Source of the DNA: Streptomyces sp. GQFP
Lineage (GTDB): Bacteria > Actinomycetota > Actinomycetes > Streptomycetales > Streptomycetaceae
NCBI RefSeq assembly: GCF_021545335.1
Contig: NZ_CP089312.1
Coordinates: forward strand, 4,030,001 to 4,094,000
Length of the DNA stretch: 64,000 nucleotides
Direction: 5' to 3'
The position numbers and the translations under genes were made by a program. Shown here in pieces: positions 40,970 to 48,999 of this stretch. The number at the start of each line of letters is the position of its first letter. The first letter of the stretch is position 1. Below the pieces are notes generated by a model. That model was not told the DNA's origin. It made no database searches and saw only the letters and a list, made by a program, of their open reading frames with translations.

Positions 40970-42123
40970 TGGCTCGTCTCCGGGTGCGGGGTGGGGCCCT
41001 GGCCGAGTCGGGCCAGGGCGACCGCGCCCCGGCTGCCGTCGGGGACCCAGTGGGCCACCAGGCCGAGGGCGGACAGGTGCCGGTCCAGGGGCTCGGTCAG
41101 CGGGCCGTCCGGGCCGAGCAGACCGCCCGTCGCGACCAGCGCCTCGCCCGGCGTCGGCTCCAACGCCCGTACGCAGTCGGCGAGATGACCGGCCGCCGCG
41201 TCGAGGATGGCCCGCGCGAGGGCGTCCCCCGCCCGGGCCGCCTCGGCGACCAGCGGGGCCAACCGGGCCAGCCGGACCGGCGGTTCACCCATGACGGCGG
41301 GGAGGACGTGCCGCCGGTAGGCCTCGCGGGCGGACCGGGGCCAGGGCAGACGGGCGCCACCCTCACCCTCGTAACCCCCACCCTCGTAACCCTCATCCGG
41401 CAAGGCCTCACTCCCGTACGTCAGAACCGCCTCCGGCACCCCCAACTCCCGCCCCACCAGCGCCGCCAGAGCCGTGTCGCCGCCCCGGCGGTCGGCCATC
41501 CGAAGCGCGGACCGGACCGCTTCCCGGCCGATCCAGAAGCCGCCGCCGTCGTCGCCGAGGAGCCAGCCGTCGCCGCCGACCGTCTTCTCGCAGTGGCGGG
41601 CGGTGATGCGCATCGCGACGGCGCCCGTACCGGCGACGAGGGACAGACCGTCCGCCGGGGTGTCCGGGGCGGCGGCGAAGGCGGCCTCGATGTCGCTGCA
41701 GATCCGGATGCCACCACCAGCCCCGGTTCCGTCGCCGGCCGGGATCCCGAGCCGCCGCAGGGCCTCCGTGAGTGCGGTGAGCGCGTTGACGCGGCCGGGT
41801 TCGTCGGCCGTACCCGCGGCGCCCGCGAAGCCGCCCGCGACGGCGACGACCCGGGGCCGGGCCGACACCGGCACCGCCAGGGTGAGGGCCTCGACGAGGT
41901 GCTCGGTGAGTTGCGGCACGGGCACGGTGAGGGCGTTGCCCGGCCCGGCCACGCCCTCGCCGAGGGGGCGCCCGTCGGCGGCGGACGCCAGCACCGCGCG
42001 CGTACGGGTGCCGCCGGCGTCGAGGCCGACGACGAGGGCGCCGCGCACGGAAGGACCGCCCTCGGCCCGGCCGGAATCCCGACGCGAATCCCGACCCGAA
42101 TCCTGGTTCAATTCATTGCTCAT
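40966..42123 (-). CDS. BadF/BadG-type sugar kinase (N-acetylglucosamine kinase-like)
   Basis: A 385-residue ASKHA-fold kinase of the eukaryotic-GlcNAc-kinase-like BadF/BadG group. The phosphate-1 loop is VVGLDAGGTRTRAVLA, there is VAVAGGFAGAAGT, the catalytic Asp is in RICSDIEAAFAAA, and LVAGTGAVAMRI and GDGWLLGDDGGGFWIGREA are the adenosine-side motifs. It probably phosphorylates an amino sugar released by the neighbouring hydrolases. The N-terminal 25 residues (QDSGRDSRRDSGRAEGG) are a low-complexity tail. A regulatory motif overlaps the first codons. Confidence 0.87.
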   Translation of the reverse strand: MSNELNQDSGRDSRRDSGRAEGGPSVRGALVVGLDAGGTRTRAVLASAADGRPLGEGVAGPGNALTVPVPQLTEHLVEALTLAVPVSARPRVVAVAGGFAGAAGTADEPGRVNALTALTEALRRLGIPAGDGTGAGGGIRICSDIEAAFAAAPDTPADGLSLVAGTGAVAMRITARHCEKTVGGDGWLLGDDGGGFWIGREAVRSALRMADRRGGDTALAALVGRELGVPEAVLTYGSEALPDEGYEGGGYEGEGGARLPWPRSAREAYRRHVLPAVMGEPPVRLARLAPLVAEAARAGDALARAILDAAAGHLADCVRALEPTPGEALVATGGLLGPDGPLTEPLDRHLSALGLVAHWVPDGSRGAVALARLGQGPTPHPETSQ

Positions 42124-42148
42124 CGCGCACTATGGTGGTTCATACATT
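42105..42148. promoter_or_regulatory. putative operator between kinase and GH5-like genes
   Basis: ATGGTGGTTCATACATT (42132-42148) nearly repeats the TGGTGGTTCATCCATG motif of the mannosidase promoter. GGTTCAATTCA (42105-42115), over the first kinase codons, repeats the core of the ABC-operon site. Confidence 0.45.
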
Positions 42149-42207
42149 CGCCGAGGACAAGACCCGACTCGCGGCCCGGCGCAGTCACGCACGTCCGAGG
42201 AGGACAC

Positions 42208-43467
42208 GTGAGCACTCCCCCCGCCCCCCGTTCCGCTCCCCGCTTCGGCGTCAACTACACGCCGCGCAGGGGCTGGTTCCACTCCTGGTACGACTTCGAC
42301 GCGGCCCGCGCCCGCGAGGACCTCGACCAGATCGCCGGGCTGGGCCTGGACCACGTACGGATCTTCCCGCTCTGGCCGCTGCTCCAGCCGAACCGCACGC
42401 TCATCCGCGCGTCCGCAGTCGACCAGGTGGCGCAGCTCGTGGACGTGGCGGGCCAGGCGGGCCTCGACGTCATGGTGGACGGCGTGCAGGGCCACCTCTC
42501 CAGCTTCGACTTCTACCCGGAGTGGACCCGCAGCTGGCACCACCGCAACGTCTTCACGGACCCGGACGCCATCGAGGCACAGGCCACCCTCCTCCGCACG
42601 CTCGGCAGCGCCCTCGCCGGCCGCCCGAACCTCCTCGGCCTCCAACTCGGCAACGAGCTGAACAACCTGGTCGAACACAACCCTGTGACGGTCAGCGACA
42701 TCGACCATTACCTGGACACGCTGCTCGCCGCCGCGCGCACCGGACTGGGCCCGGCGGGTCCAACAGGCACTGCGGGCCTGGTCACGCACTCCGCGTACGA
42801 CGCCGCCTGGTACAGCGACGACCACCCCTTCACCCCGGAGGCCTCGGCCCGCAAGGGCGACCTGACGACCGTCCACCCCTGGGTGTTCTCGGCCAACTGC
42901 GCCGGCCGCTACGGCCCCCGCTCCCCGCAGGTCCAGCATCTCGCGGAGTACGGGGTGGAGCTGGCCAAGGCGTACGCCGACGACCCCGCCCGGCCCGTCT
43001 GGGTCCAGGAGACCGGCGCCCCCGAACCGCACATCCCGGCGGCCGACGCCCCCGGCTTCGCCCGCGCGACCGTACGCAACGCCGCCGAGTGCACGGGCCT
43101 GTACGGAGTCACCTGGTGGTGCTCCCACGACGTGGACCGCTCCCTCGCGGACTTCCCCGAACTGGAGTACACGCTCGGCCTGTTCGACTCCTCGGGCGAG
43201 CCCAAGCCCATCGCGCTGGCCCTCGCGGAGACGGTCGCCGAGCTGCGCACCGAACCCCGCCCGGCAGAACCCCGTACGACCGCCCTCGTGCTGGACTGCA
43301 CCCCGGGGAACCGTTCGATCTCGGGTCCTGGCGGCGCGTACTTCGAGGCGTGGATGCGACTGCGGGCAGAGGGCGTGCGCCCGGCGGTGGTGCTGGCTGA
43401 ACGGGCCGAGGACGAGGGGTACTTGGCGGCTCGGGGCATCAAGGAGACGGTCCCGCCGACTGCATAA
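42208..43467 (+). CDS. GH5-like (clan A) glycoside hydrolase
   Basis: A 419-residue TIM-barrel hydrolase. GVNYTPRRGWFHSW is at the front; FDAARAREDLDQIAGLGLDHVRIFPLWPLLQPN follows. The acid/base Glu lies in LLGLQLGNELNNL and the nucleophile Glu in VWVQETGAPEPH, the strand 4/7 arrangement of clan GH-A. The exact family (GH5 or a sister such as GH113) is uncertain. GTG 42208 has GAGGAGGACAC upstream. No signal peptide. Divergent from the kinase with a shared operator-like motif, so it is probably part of the same intracellular breakdown of imported sugars. Confidence 0.85.
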   Translation: MSTPPAPRSAPRFGVNYTPRRGWFHSWYDFDAARAREDLDQIAGLGLDHVRIFPLWPLLQPNRTLIRASAVDQVAQLVDVAGQAGLDVMVDGVQGHLSSFDFYPEWTRSWHHRNVFTDPDAIEAQATLLRTLGSALAGRPNLLGLQLGNELNNLVEHNPVTVSDIDHYLDTLLAAARTGLGPAGPTGTAGLVTHSAYDAAWYSDDHPFTPEASARKGDLTTVHPWVFSANCAGRYGPRSPQVQHLAEYGVELAKAYADDPARPVWVQETGAPEPHIPAADAPGFARATVRNAAECTGLYGVTWWCSHDVDRSLADFPELEYTLGLFDSSGEPKPIALALAETVAELRTEPRPAEPRTTALVLDCTPGNRSISGPGGAYFEAWMRLRAEGVRPAVVLAERAEDEGYLAARGIKETVPPTA

Positions 43468-43481
43468 CCCCCACTGGCCGC

Positions 43482-43649
43482 ATGACCCAGCTCACATCCC
43501 GCCCGTGCAGCAGATGCGGGGCCCGTCACGTCGAGGAGACGCGCTGCCACAACCTCGGCAAGCCCAACACGATCACCGGGGTCTCCCCGCACAGCCCGAC
43601 CGCCGTGCCGATCGGCGCCACCATCAACCTGACGCTCTGCTCCGACTGA
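43482..43649 (+). CDS. small cysteine-containing protein
   Basis: A 55-residue ORF: MTQLTSRPCSRCGARHVEETRC and then HNLGKPNTITGVSPHSPTAV, ending ATINLTLCSD. A CxxC followed by two further cysteines suggests a zinc ribbon. It begins 14 bp after the GH5-like stop, in the same direction. No strong ribosome site, so it is only a candidate. Confidence 0.45.
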   Translation: MTQLTSRPCSRCGARHVEETRCHNLGKPNTITGVSPHSPTAVPIGATINLTLCSD

Positions 43650-43677
43650 CCGCGCCCTGAGAGGTCACGTCTCTGTT

Positions 43678-43719
43678 CCCGTTCCTTTCGGTACCGGCGC
43701 CGGTACCGAAAGGAACGGG
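43678..43719. terminator. 42-bp perfect palindrome between convergent genes
   Basis: The 21-bp arm beginning CCCGTTCCTTTCGGTACCGG is followed at once by its exact inverse, with no spacer. As RNA it folds to a long hairpin in either direction, so it probably ends both the GH5-side and NagZ-side transcripts. Confidence 0.7.
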
Positions 43720-43785
43720 GGCAGCCTCAGAGCAAGCAGTCTCAGAGGGAGCTGCCTCGAGGGAGCTGCCTCAGAGGAAGCTGCC

Positions 43786-45261
43786 TCAGAGTGCGGCGCC
43801 TCCCACCAGCACCTCGGCCAGCGCCCGCAGATTGACCTTCCCGCGCCCGTACGAACACAGGGCGCCGCCCTCCGGCAGTCCCGTGTCGACGCGCACCGCG
43901 TCCCCACGCCCCGCCACCAGCGCCGCCCGCAGCTCCGCCTGCCAGGGATACAGCCCGGCATCCGACGTGGCGACCACCAGCGGCGATCCGGCCGCCCGCC
44001 GCAGCACGCCCGCGACCAGGGCCTCCTGGTCCACCGGCGCCTCGTTCAGCGCGACGCCCAGCGCCGTGGGGTCGAGCGCGCGCACCTCGCTCAGCAGGTC
44101 CTCGCCGCCCCAGTTCAGCGCGGGATGCGGCGGCGGGAACAGGTCGACGACATAGGCGCCGGGCAGCCCGGGAAATCCACCGGCTCCCGCACCCCGTACG
44201 GCCCGCCGAGCCGCGTCGAGCCCGGCCTCCGCGTCCCACGGCCCACCGGCGCCCTCCGCCACCGCCCCCGCATACCGCTCCGCCAGCTTCCGCACCCGCC
44301 CGGCGGCCTCCCGTACCCGCTCCTCCGGGAGCATCCCGTCGCGCAGCGCCTCGATCACGGCGTCCCGGCAGGCCAGCGTGACCGCCAGGTCCGGTACGGC
44401 CACGATCACCTGGTCGGCGCCCGCGGCGAGGGCGAGCCGGGCGCCGGCCGCCTCGCCGTACCGGTCGGCTATCGCCTTCATCTCCAGGGCGTCGCTGACC
44501 AGGACGCCGTCGAAACCGAGGTCGTGGCGGAGCAGGTCGTTCAGGATGCGACGGCTGAGGGTCGCGGGCCGCTCCGGATCGAGTGCCGGGTACACGACGT
44601 GCGCGCTCATCAGCATCGGCACGCCCGCGGCCACGGCGGCCCGGAACGGCTCGACGTCGGCGCGGATCTCGTCGTACGACCGCCGGTCGACCGCCATCTC
44701 GTGGTGGCTGTCGGTCACCGTGCCGCCGTGGCCGGGGAAGTGCTTGGCGCAGGAGGCGACACCGCGTGCCTCGGTGGCCGTGATCCAGGCCCGCAGATGA
44801 CGGGCGGCGAGTTCCGGATCTGCACCGAAGGAGCGGGTGCGGACGATCGGGTTGTCGGGGTGGTGCTGGAGGTCGGCCACGGGGGCGTACGAGACGGTGA
44901 TGCCGACCGAGACGAGGTGACCGGCGAGGGCGTCGGCGCAGCGGGCGGTGAGGTCCGGGTCGTCGACGACGCCGAGGGCGTACGAGCCGGGGACCTCGGG
45001 GGCGCCCGCGGCGACCAGGTGGCCGATGCCGCCGCCCTCGTTGTCGATGGCGACGAGGAGATCGGGGCGCAGGGCGCGCAGCTCGTCGGTGAGCCGGCGG
45101 AGCTGGTCCGCGTCGCGCACGTTACGGGTGAAGAGGATGACGCCGCCGAGGCCCCGGTCGATGAGCCGCTTGAGGGTGTGCGGGACGCCGGCGGTGCCGT
45201 CGAATCCGGCGACGAGACACCGGTGGACGGCTTCGTCGAGGGAGTACTCATGCTGCTGCAT
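43786..45261 (-). CDS. GH3 beta-N-acetylhexosaminidase (NagZ-like)
   Basis: A 491-residue GH3 enzyme of the NagZ type, which releases beta-linked GlcNAc. Diagnostic marks are LVAIDNEGGGIGHL, CAKHFPGHGGTVTDSHHEM (about 171-189, with the catalytic His/Asp pair of NagZ enzymes, here HGGTVTD) and the nucleophile Asp in GVLVSDALEMKAI (about 252-264). A C-terminal alpha/beta domain follows (YVVDLFPPPHPALNWGG). No signal peptide, so cytoplasmic. ATG 45261 is used because the nine residues before it look non-coding; AGAGGCG lies before it. Its promoter region carries copies of the cluster motif. Confidence 0.9.
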   Translation of the reverse strand: MQQHEYSLDEAVHRCLVAGFDGTAGVPHTLKRLIDRGLGGVILFTRNVRDADQLRRLTDELRALRPDLLVAIDNEGGGIGHLVAAGAPEVPGSYALGVVDDPDLTARCADALAGHLVSVGITVSYAPVADLQHHPDNPIVRTRSFGADPELAARHLRAWITATEARGVASCAKHFPGHGGTVTDSHHEMAVDRRSYDEIRADVEPFRAAVAAGVPMLMSAHVVYPALDPERPATLSRRILNDLLRHDLGFDGVLVSDALEMKAIADRYGEAAGARLALAAGADQVIVAVPDLAVTLACRDAVIEALRDGMLPEERVREAAGRVRKLAERYAGAVAEGAGGPWDAEAGLDAARRAVRGAGAGGFPGLPGAYVVDLFPPPHPALNWGGEDLLSEVRALDPTALGVALNEAPVDQEALVAGVLRRAAGSPLVVATSDAGLYPWQAELRAALVAGRGDAVRVDTGLPEGGALCSYGRGKVNLRALAEVLVGGAAL

Positions 45262-45303
45262 CGGGCGCCTCTGGGGTCTCACGGACAAGACTTAGATGAT
45301 AGA

Positions 45304-45349
45304 AGTCACCAAAACTCCAGCACAAGGTGAATCAATCAACCAAAACTCT
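45304..45349. promoter_or_regulatory. putative operator and direct repeats before the NagZ-like gene
   Basis: ACCAAAACTC occurs at 45308-45317 and 45340-45349. GGTGAATCAATCAACC (45326-45341) shares its first 11 bases with the site at 24111 in the SIS/RpiR promoter region. Confidence 0.45.
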
Positions 45350-45441
45350 CCGTGGTCATTTGCCCCGGACATGCCCATTACGCCCCGCGCCCGCCACGCC
45401 CCATACGCCCCGGGTTCACCCACGGCACCCACGATGCGCGC

Positions 45442-46800
45442 ATGAAACGCACCACCGTCGCCCTCGCCGCACCCCTGTGCGTCCTACTGGCCACCACGCT
45501 TCCCGCCCACGCGGCGGACCGCTCCACCACCGCCGACAGCTACGGCACCAAGGGCTCGTACGCCCCCCAGCAGAACCTCCGCAGCTACCAGAAGCCCCCG
45601 AAGGGCTTCGTCCCGGTGTTCACGGAGAACGTCTCCCGGCACGGCTCCCGCGCCGCGACCGACAGCTCCGACGGCGACCTGATCCTCAAGCTGTGGGACC
45701 AGGCCGAGAGCGAGGGCCAGCTCACCGCGCGCGGCAAGGAGTTCGGCCCGAAGGTACGGGCCCTGCTCGCCGCCATGTCCAAGGTCGGCTACGGCAACCT
45801 CAGCGGGCGCGGCAGGAGCGAGATCGCGGGCACGGCCGTACGGATGGAGCAGCGGCTGCCGGGCCTCTTCGACGCGATCGCCGCGAACGGCGAGAAGATC
45901 GACGTCGTCAGCTCCGGACAGGGCCGCGCCGTCGACAGCGGACAGCTCTTCGCGGACACCCTCGCGGCGACCGACCCGGCGCTGAAGCCGCTCATCGGCG
46001 CGGCCCGCACCGACAAGGACCTGCTCTACTTCCACAAGGCCGACGGCGGCGCCGCCTACCGCGCCTACATCGCGAACGACACGCGTCTCGCGGCCACCCT
46101 GAAGTCGATCACCGACCAGCCGAAGACCCACAGCGCCGCCTCGGACGTACTGCGGAAGATCTTCACGCGGTCGTTCACGCAGCGCGTCGTCGACGGCGAG
46201 TTCTCGTCGATCGGCAGCGCGGTGGACGCGGCCGAGGCGGTCTACAACCTGTACGGCATCGCCCCGGCGATGAGCGACGAGAGCCCCGACGGCAAGGGCT
46301 GGCAGATGAACCGGTACATCTCGCAGCAGGACGCCGCCTGGTTCGGGTACCTGAGCGACGCGGAGGACTTCTACGAGAAGGGTCCCGGCTTCGCCGACAG
46401 CGACATCACGTACAAGATGGCGGACGTTTTGCTCGACGACTTCTTCAAGAAGGCCGAGGGAGCCGAGAGCGGCACCAACACCCTCGGCGCCGAGCTGCGC
46501 TTCACGCACGCCGAGGAGATCATCCCGCTGGCCGCGCTGATGGGCCTGCCGGGCAGTACGCAGGGGGTGACCGCCGCCAAGCCGTACACGTACGCGAGCA
46601 ACCCGTGGCGGGGCGCGGCCGTGGCGCCGATGGCCTCGAACATCCAGTGGGACGTGTTCCGCAAGGGCGACACCACGCTCGTACGCATGCTCTACAACGA
46701 GAAGGAGACCGCCTTCAAGGCGGGCTGCCGTCCGGTGTCGAAGGGCAGCAAGTTCTACGACCTGGATGAGCTGGAGCGCTGCTTCGGCCGTACTTCCTGA
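45442..46800 (+). CDS. secreted histidine-type phosphatase (phytase/MINPP-like)
   Basis: A 452-residue exported protein: signal MKRTTVALAAPLCVLLATTLPAHA, then the histidine phosphatase motif FTENVSRHGSRAATDSS (RHGxR, the phospho-His loop). The distal catalytic pair is HAEEIIPLAAL (His-Ala-Glu, the HAE form seen in MINPP-like enzymes, rather than HD). DVVSSGQGRAVDSGQLFADTL fits the branch-2 family. Likely cleaves phosphate from phytate or sugar/inositol phosphates outside the cell. The Cys near the C-terminus (ERCFG) and KAGC may bridge. ATG 45442 precedes a clear signal peptide. Confidence 0.87.
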   Translation: MKRTTVALAAPLCVLLATTLPAHAADRSTTADSYGTKGSYAPQQNLRSYQKPPKGFVPVFTENVSRHGSRAATDSSDGDLILKLWDQAESEGQLTARGKEFGPKVRALLAAMSKVGYGNLSGRGRSEIAGTAVRMEQRLPGLFDAIAANGEKIDVVSSGQGRAVDSGQLFADTLAATDPALKPLIGAARTDKDLLYFHKADGGAAYRAYIANDTRLAATLKSITDQPKTHSAASDVLRKIFTRSFTQRVVDGEFSSIGSAVDAAEAVYNLYGIAPAMSDESPDGKGWQMNRYISQQDAAWFGYLSDAEDFYEKGPGFADSDITYKMADVLLDDFFKKAEGAESGTNTLGAELRFTHAEEIIPLAALMGLPGSTQGVTAAKPYTYASNPWRGAAVAPMASNIQWDVFRKGDTTLVRMLYNEKETAFKAGCRPVSKGSKFYDLDELERCFGRTS

Positions 46801-46846
46801 CGTACGGCCGAAGAGGGTAGGGATAGAAATAGAAGGGGGTACGGAT

Positions 46847-46863
46847 ATACGGGTACCCCGTAT
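46847..46863. promoter_or_regulatory. putative CsoR-like operator (palindrome ATACGGG-N3-CCCGTAT)
   Basis: A perfect 7-bp inverted repeat with a 3-bp centre, 24 bp before the DUF6153 gene; G- and C-tracts in inverted order are typical of copper-sensor CsoR sites. The regulator itself is not in the window. Confidence 0.4.
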
Positions 46864-46886
46864 CCCTATGTGCTCGCCGGGCTAGC

Positions 46887-47333
46887 ATGGCCCGCGTGAC
46901 AGCCCGCGCACAGCGATCGCGACGACTACGGCGCGCGCACCCACCCTCCTGGTGGGCGCGTGCGTTCGTCGTGCTCGGGCTGCTGGCGGGCGTCGTAGCG
47001 ATGCACGGCCTCGCGCCGGGCGGCGGGACAACGAGCGGCGCCCATCACGGAAACGGCAGCGGCCACCACCAGGCCGAGCCGATGAGCGCACAGGCGGGCC
47101 CCGCCGACGAAACCGTCTGCCACGGCTCCGCCTCTCCCGGCGGCCACGTCCACCACGCGGACGCGACCTGCGCGTCCGGTGCGATCCCGGCGGGGCATAG
47201 GTTCCCCGCCCTGACGCCCGACCCGGCCGGCGCCCCGCCCCTGGCCCACGGCGTCGGCCGTTCCCTCCCCCGGTCACCCGAGGGCGCCAGAGCGCCACCG
47301 TCCCTGGCCGAACTCCAACTCCTGCGGATCTAG
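46887..47333 (+). CDS. DUF6153-family membrane-anchored protein
   Basis: A 148-residue protein with one N-terminal membrane segment (WWARAFVVLGLLAGVVAMHGLAPGG). It is followed by a His- and Met-containing extracytoplasmic part (GAHHGNGSGHHQAEPMSA, GGHVHHADATC) and the ending PSLAELQLLRI that marks DUF6153. The His/Met/Cys clusters look metal-binding. It precedes the DUF305 lipoprotein by 63 bp; such pairs are often near copper genes in actinobacteria. Function not proven. Confidence 0.87.
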   Translation: MARVTARAQRSRRLRRAHPPSWWARAFVVLGLLAGVVAMHGLAPGGGTTSGAHHGNGSGHHQAEPMSAQAGPADETVCHGSASPGGHVHHADATCASGAIPAGHRFPALTPDPAGAPPLAHGVGRSLPRSPEGARAPPSLAELQLLRI

Positions 47334-47396
47334 GGGCACCGCACGCCTCACGCGTGCCCGCGACCTCGATCCCCTTCCCCACACAGGAGTTCCAGC

Positions 47397-47993
47397 ATGC
47401 GCAAGACCCGCAAGACCCTCGTCGTCATGGCCGCCTCCGCCGCGCTCGCCGTCACGCTCACCGCCTGCGGCAGCGACGACGGCAACAGCAGCGAGAGCAG
47501 CGGTGCCGCCGCCGACAGCGCCGGCAAGACCGAGGACCACAACGCCCAGGACGTCACCTTCGCGCAGGGCATGATCCCCCACCACAAGGGCGCCCTGGAG
47601 ATGGCGGAGGAGGCGACGGACCAGGCCTCGTCGGCCGAGGTCAAGTCCCTCGCGGCCAGCATCGAGAAGGCCCAGACGGCGGAGATCAAGACCATGTCCG
47701 GGTGGCTGAAGACATGGGGCGAGGACGTCCCGACGTCAACGGAGTCGATGCCCGGAATGGAGTCCATGGAGTCCATGGAGGCGATGCCGGGGATGAACCA
47801 CGGCTCGGCGGCCGAGGACTTCGACAAGGCGTTCCTCGCCATGATGATCGAGCACCACAAGGGCGCAGTGAAGATGGCCACGACCGAGAAGGCCAAGGGC
47901 GCGTACGGCCCCGCCACCGCCATGGCCGACGACGTCATCCGCACCCAGAACGCCGAGATCACCGAGATGACCAAGCTCCTCGGCAAGAGCTGA
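47397..47993 (+). CDS. DUF305-family lipoprotein (copper-associated)
   Basis: A 198-residue lipoprotein: lipobox LTAC with Cys24, then two copies of the DUF305 pattern, FAQGMIPHHKGALEMAE and FLAMMIEHHKGAVKMA. HH and Met residues in each repeat are likely Cu(I)/Ag(I) ligands. A methionine-rich link (ESMPGMESMESMEAMPGMNH) joins them, coded by a 9-bp repeat. CopM-like proteins of this family bind copper in the periplasm. ATG 47397 has CAGGAG. Likely co-transcribed with the DUF6153 gene. Confidence 0.92.
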   Translation: MRKTRKTLVVMAASAALAVTLTACGSDDGNSSESSGAAADSAGKTEDHNAQDVTFAQGMIPHHKGALEMAEEATDQASSAEVKSLAASIEKAQTAEIKTMSGWLKTWGEDVPTSTESMPGMESMESMEAMPGMNHGSAAEDFDKAFLAMMIEHHKGAVKMATTEKAKGAYGPATAMADDVIRTQNAEITEMTKLLGKS

Positions 47994-48003
47994 CACCGCG
48001 AGC

Positions 48004-48036
48004 GAGCCGGCCGACGACGCTCAGGTCGGCCGGCTC
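48004..48036. terminator. bidirectional stem-loop after DUF305 and GNAT genes
   Basis: GAGCCGGCCGA and TCGGCCGGCTC form an 11-bp perfect stem with an 11-nt loop, covering the last codons of the GNAT gene. Confidence 0.65.
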
Positions 48037-48746
48037 ACCGCCGCCGCCCCGAACAACACCCCGCGCATCCCGATCCGCTCGTACGCGACGATCGCGGGCA
48101 CGTTGTCCGCGTCGACCACGAGCGCGGCGCGCCCGTAATCCCGTACGAGCGCCTCGACGACGAACCGCGAAACGGCCGCCCCCAGGCCCCGCCCCCGCGC
48201 CCCGGGATGAACCACAACCCCACCCAACAGCCCACACCCGACCCCGGACCAGGCATCGGCCGCCACAGCGAGAAGACCACCGTCCACATCACGAACCCCG
48301 GCCCAGCGCCGCACTCCGACCCGCCCGGGCTGAGCGTGCGAGTGCGGAAAGGAGAGGTCGAAGAGGGGGCGGGCCTCGTGCTCGGCGGCGGTGTCCAGCC
48401 ACCGCACATCAGGGCCGGGGCAGGGCCCGCCGACCGGGGAGCAGGTCTCCATCCACAAAAACGGCGCCAACGACACAAGCCCCGGCACCCCCGCCACAAC
48501 GGCATCAATCAACCGCGCTTCCCCGAACGACCGATAGCTGGGCCCCAACTCGGCCAGCACATCCCGTACGAGGGGAACCACATCGCCCACTTCCCCGGCG
48601 ACCACGATCCGATCCCGCCGAGACAGCCCCGGACTTGCCACAGCAACGGCAGTCCCCAGCCGAAAGACCCGCACACCGGCCCCAGGCCGCCCACCAACGC
48701 CCCGCTGCTCGGCCCACACAAGATGCGCCAATTCCTCTGCCCGCAT
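48021..48746 (-). CDS. GNAT family N-acetyltransferase
   Basis: A 241-residue GNAT with a long N-terminal part (MRAEELAHLVWAEQRGVGG...) and a C-terminal acetyl-CoA fold: GLLGGVVVHPGARGRGLGAAVSRFVVEAL, LVVDADNVPAIVAYERIGMRGVLFGAAA. The FR47-like end is typical. ATG 48746 has GCGAGGG upstream at good distance; ATG 48755 is an alternative. Substrate unknown. Confidence 0.82.
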   Translation of the reverse strand: MRAEELAHLVWAEQRGVGGRPGAGVRVFRLGTAVAVASPGLSRRDRIVVAGEVGDVVPLVRDVLAELGPSYRSFGEARLIDAVVAGVPGLVSLAPFLWMETCSPVGGPCPGPDVRWLDTAAEHEARPLFDLSFPHSHAQPGRVGVRRWAGVRDVDGGLLAVAADAWSGVGCGLLGGVVVHPGARGRGLGAAVSRFVVEALVRDYGRAALVVDADNVPAIVAYERIGMRGVLFGAAAVSRPT

Positions 48747-48896
48747 CACACCCATCCCTCGCCACCAACCGAGCCGACGGGCCTTTCGGCCGGGGGGACT
48801 TCCGGCCGAGGGGACTTCCGGCCGAGGGGCGGCCGGGTCGCTTTTCGGGGAGCGTCCTGGCCGATCTATTCGACGAGGGCCCACCCCACCCACCCA

Positions 48897-48982
48897 GAGG
48901 CGCGGGGCTGTATCGATATGCGGCTCCGCCGCGTGGGCTCGACCAGCCACAACGCACCCGCACCCGCCCACACAGCCCACCC
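48897..48982 (+). repeat. dispersed Streptomyces intergenic element, variant form
   Basis: GAGGCGCGGGGCTGTATCG..., with the palindromic part TGCGGCTCCGCCGCGTG, followed by GACCAGCCACAACGCACCCG. The last 42 bp are identical to the copy at 51317-51358. Confidence 0.8.
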
Positions 48983-48999
48983 ACCGAAACCACACCCCC

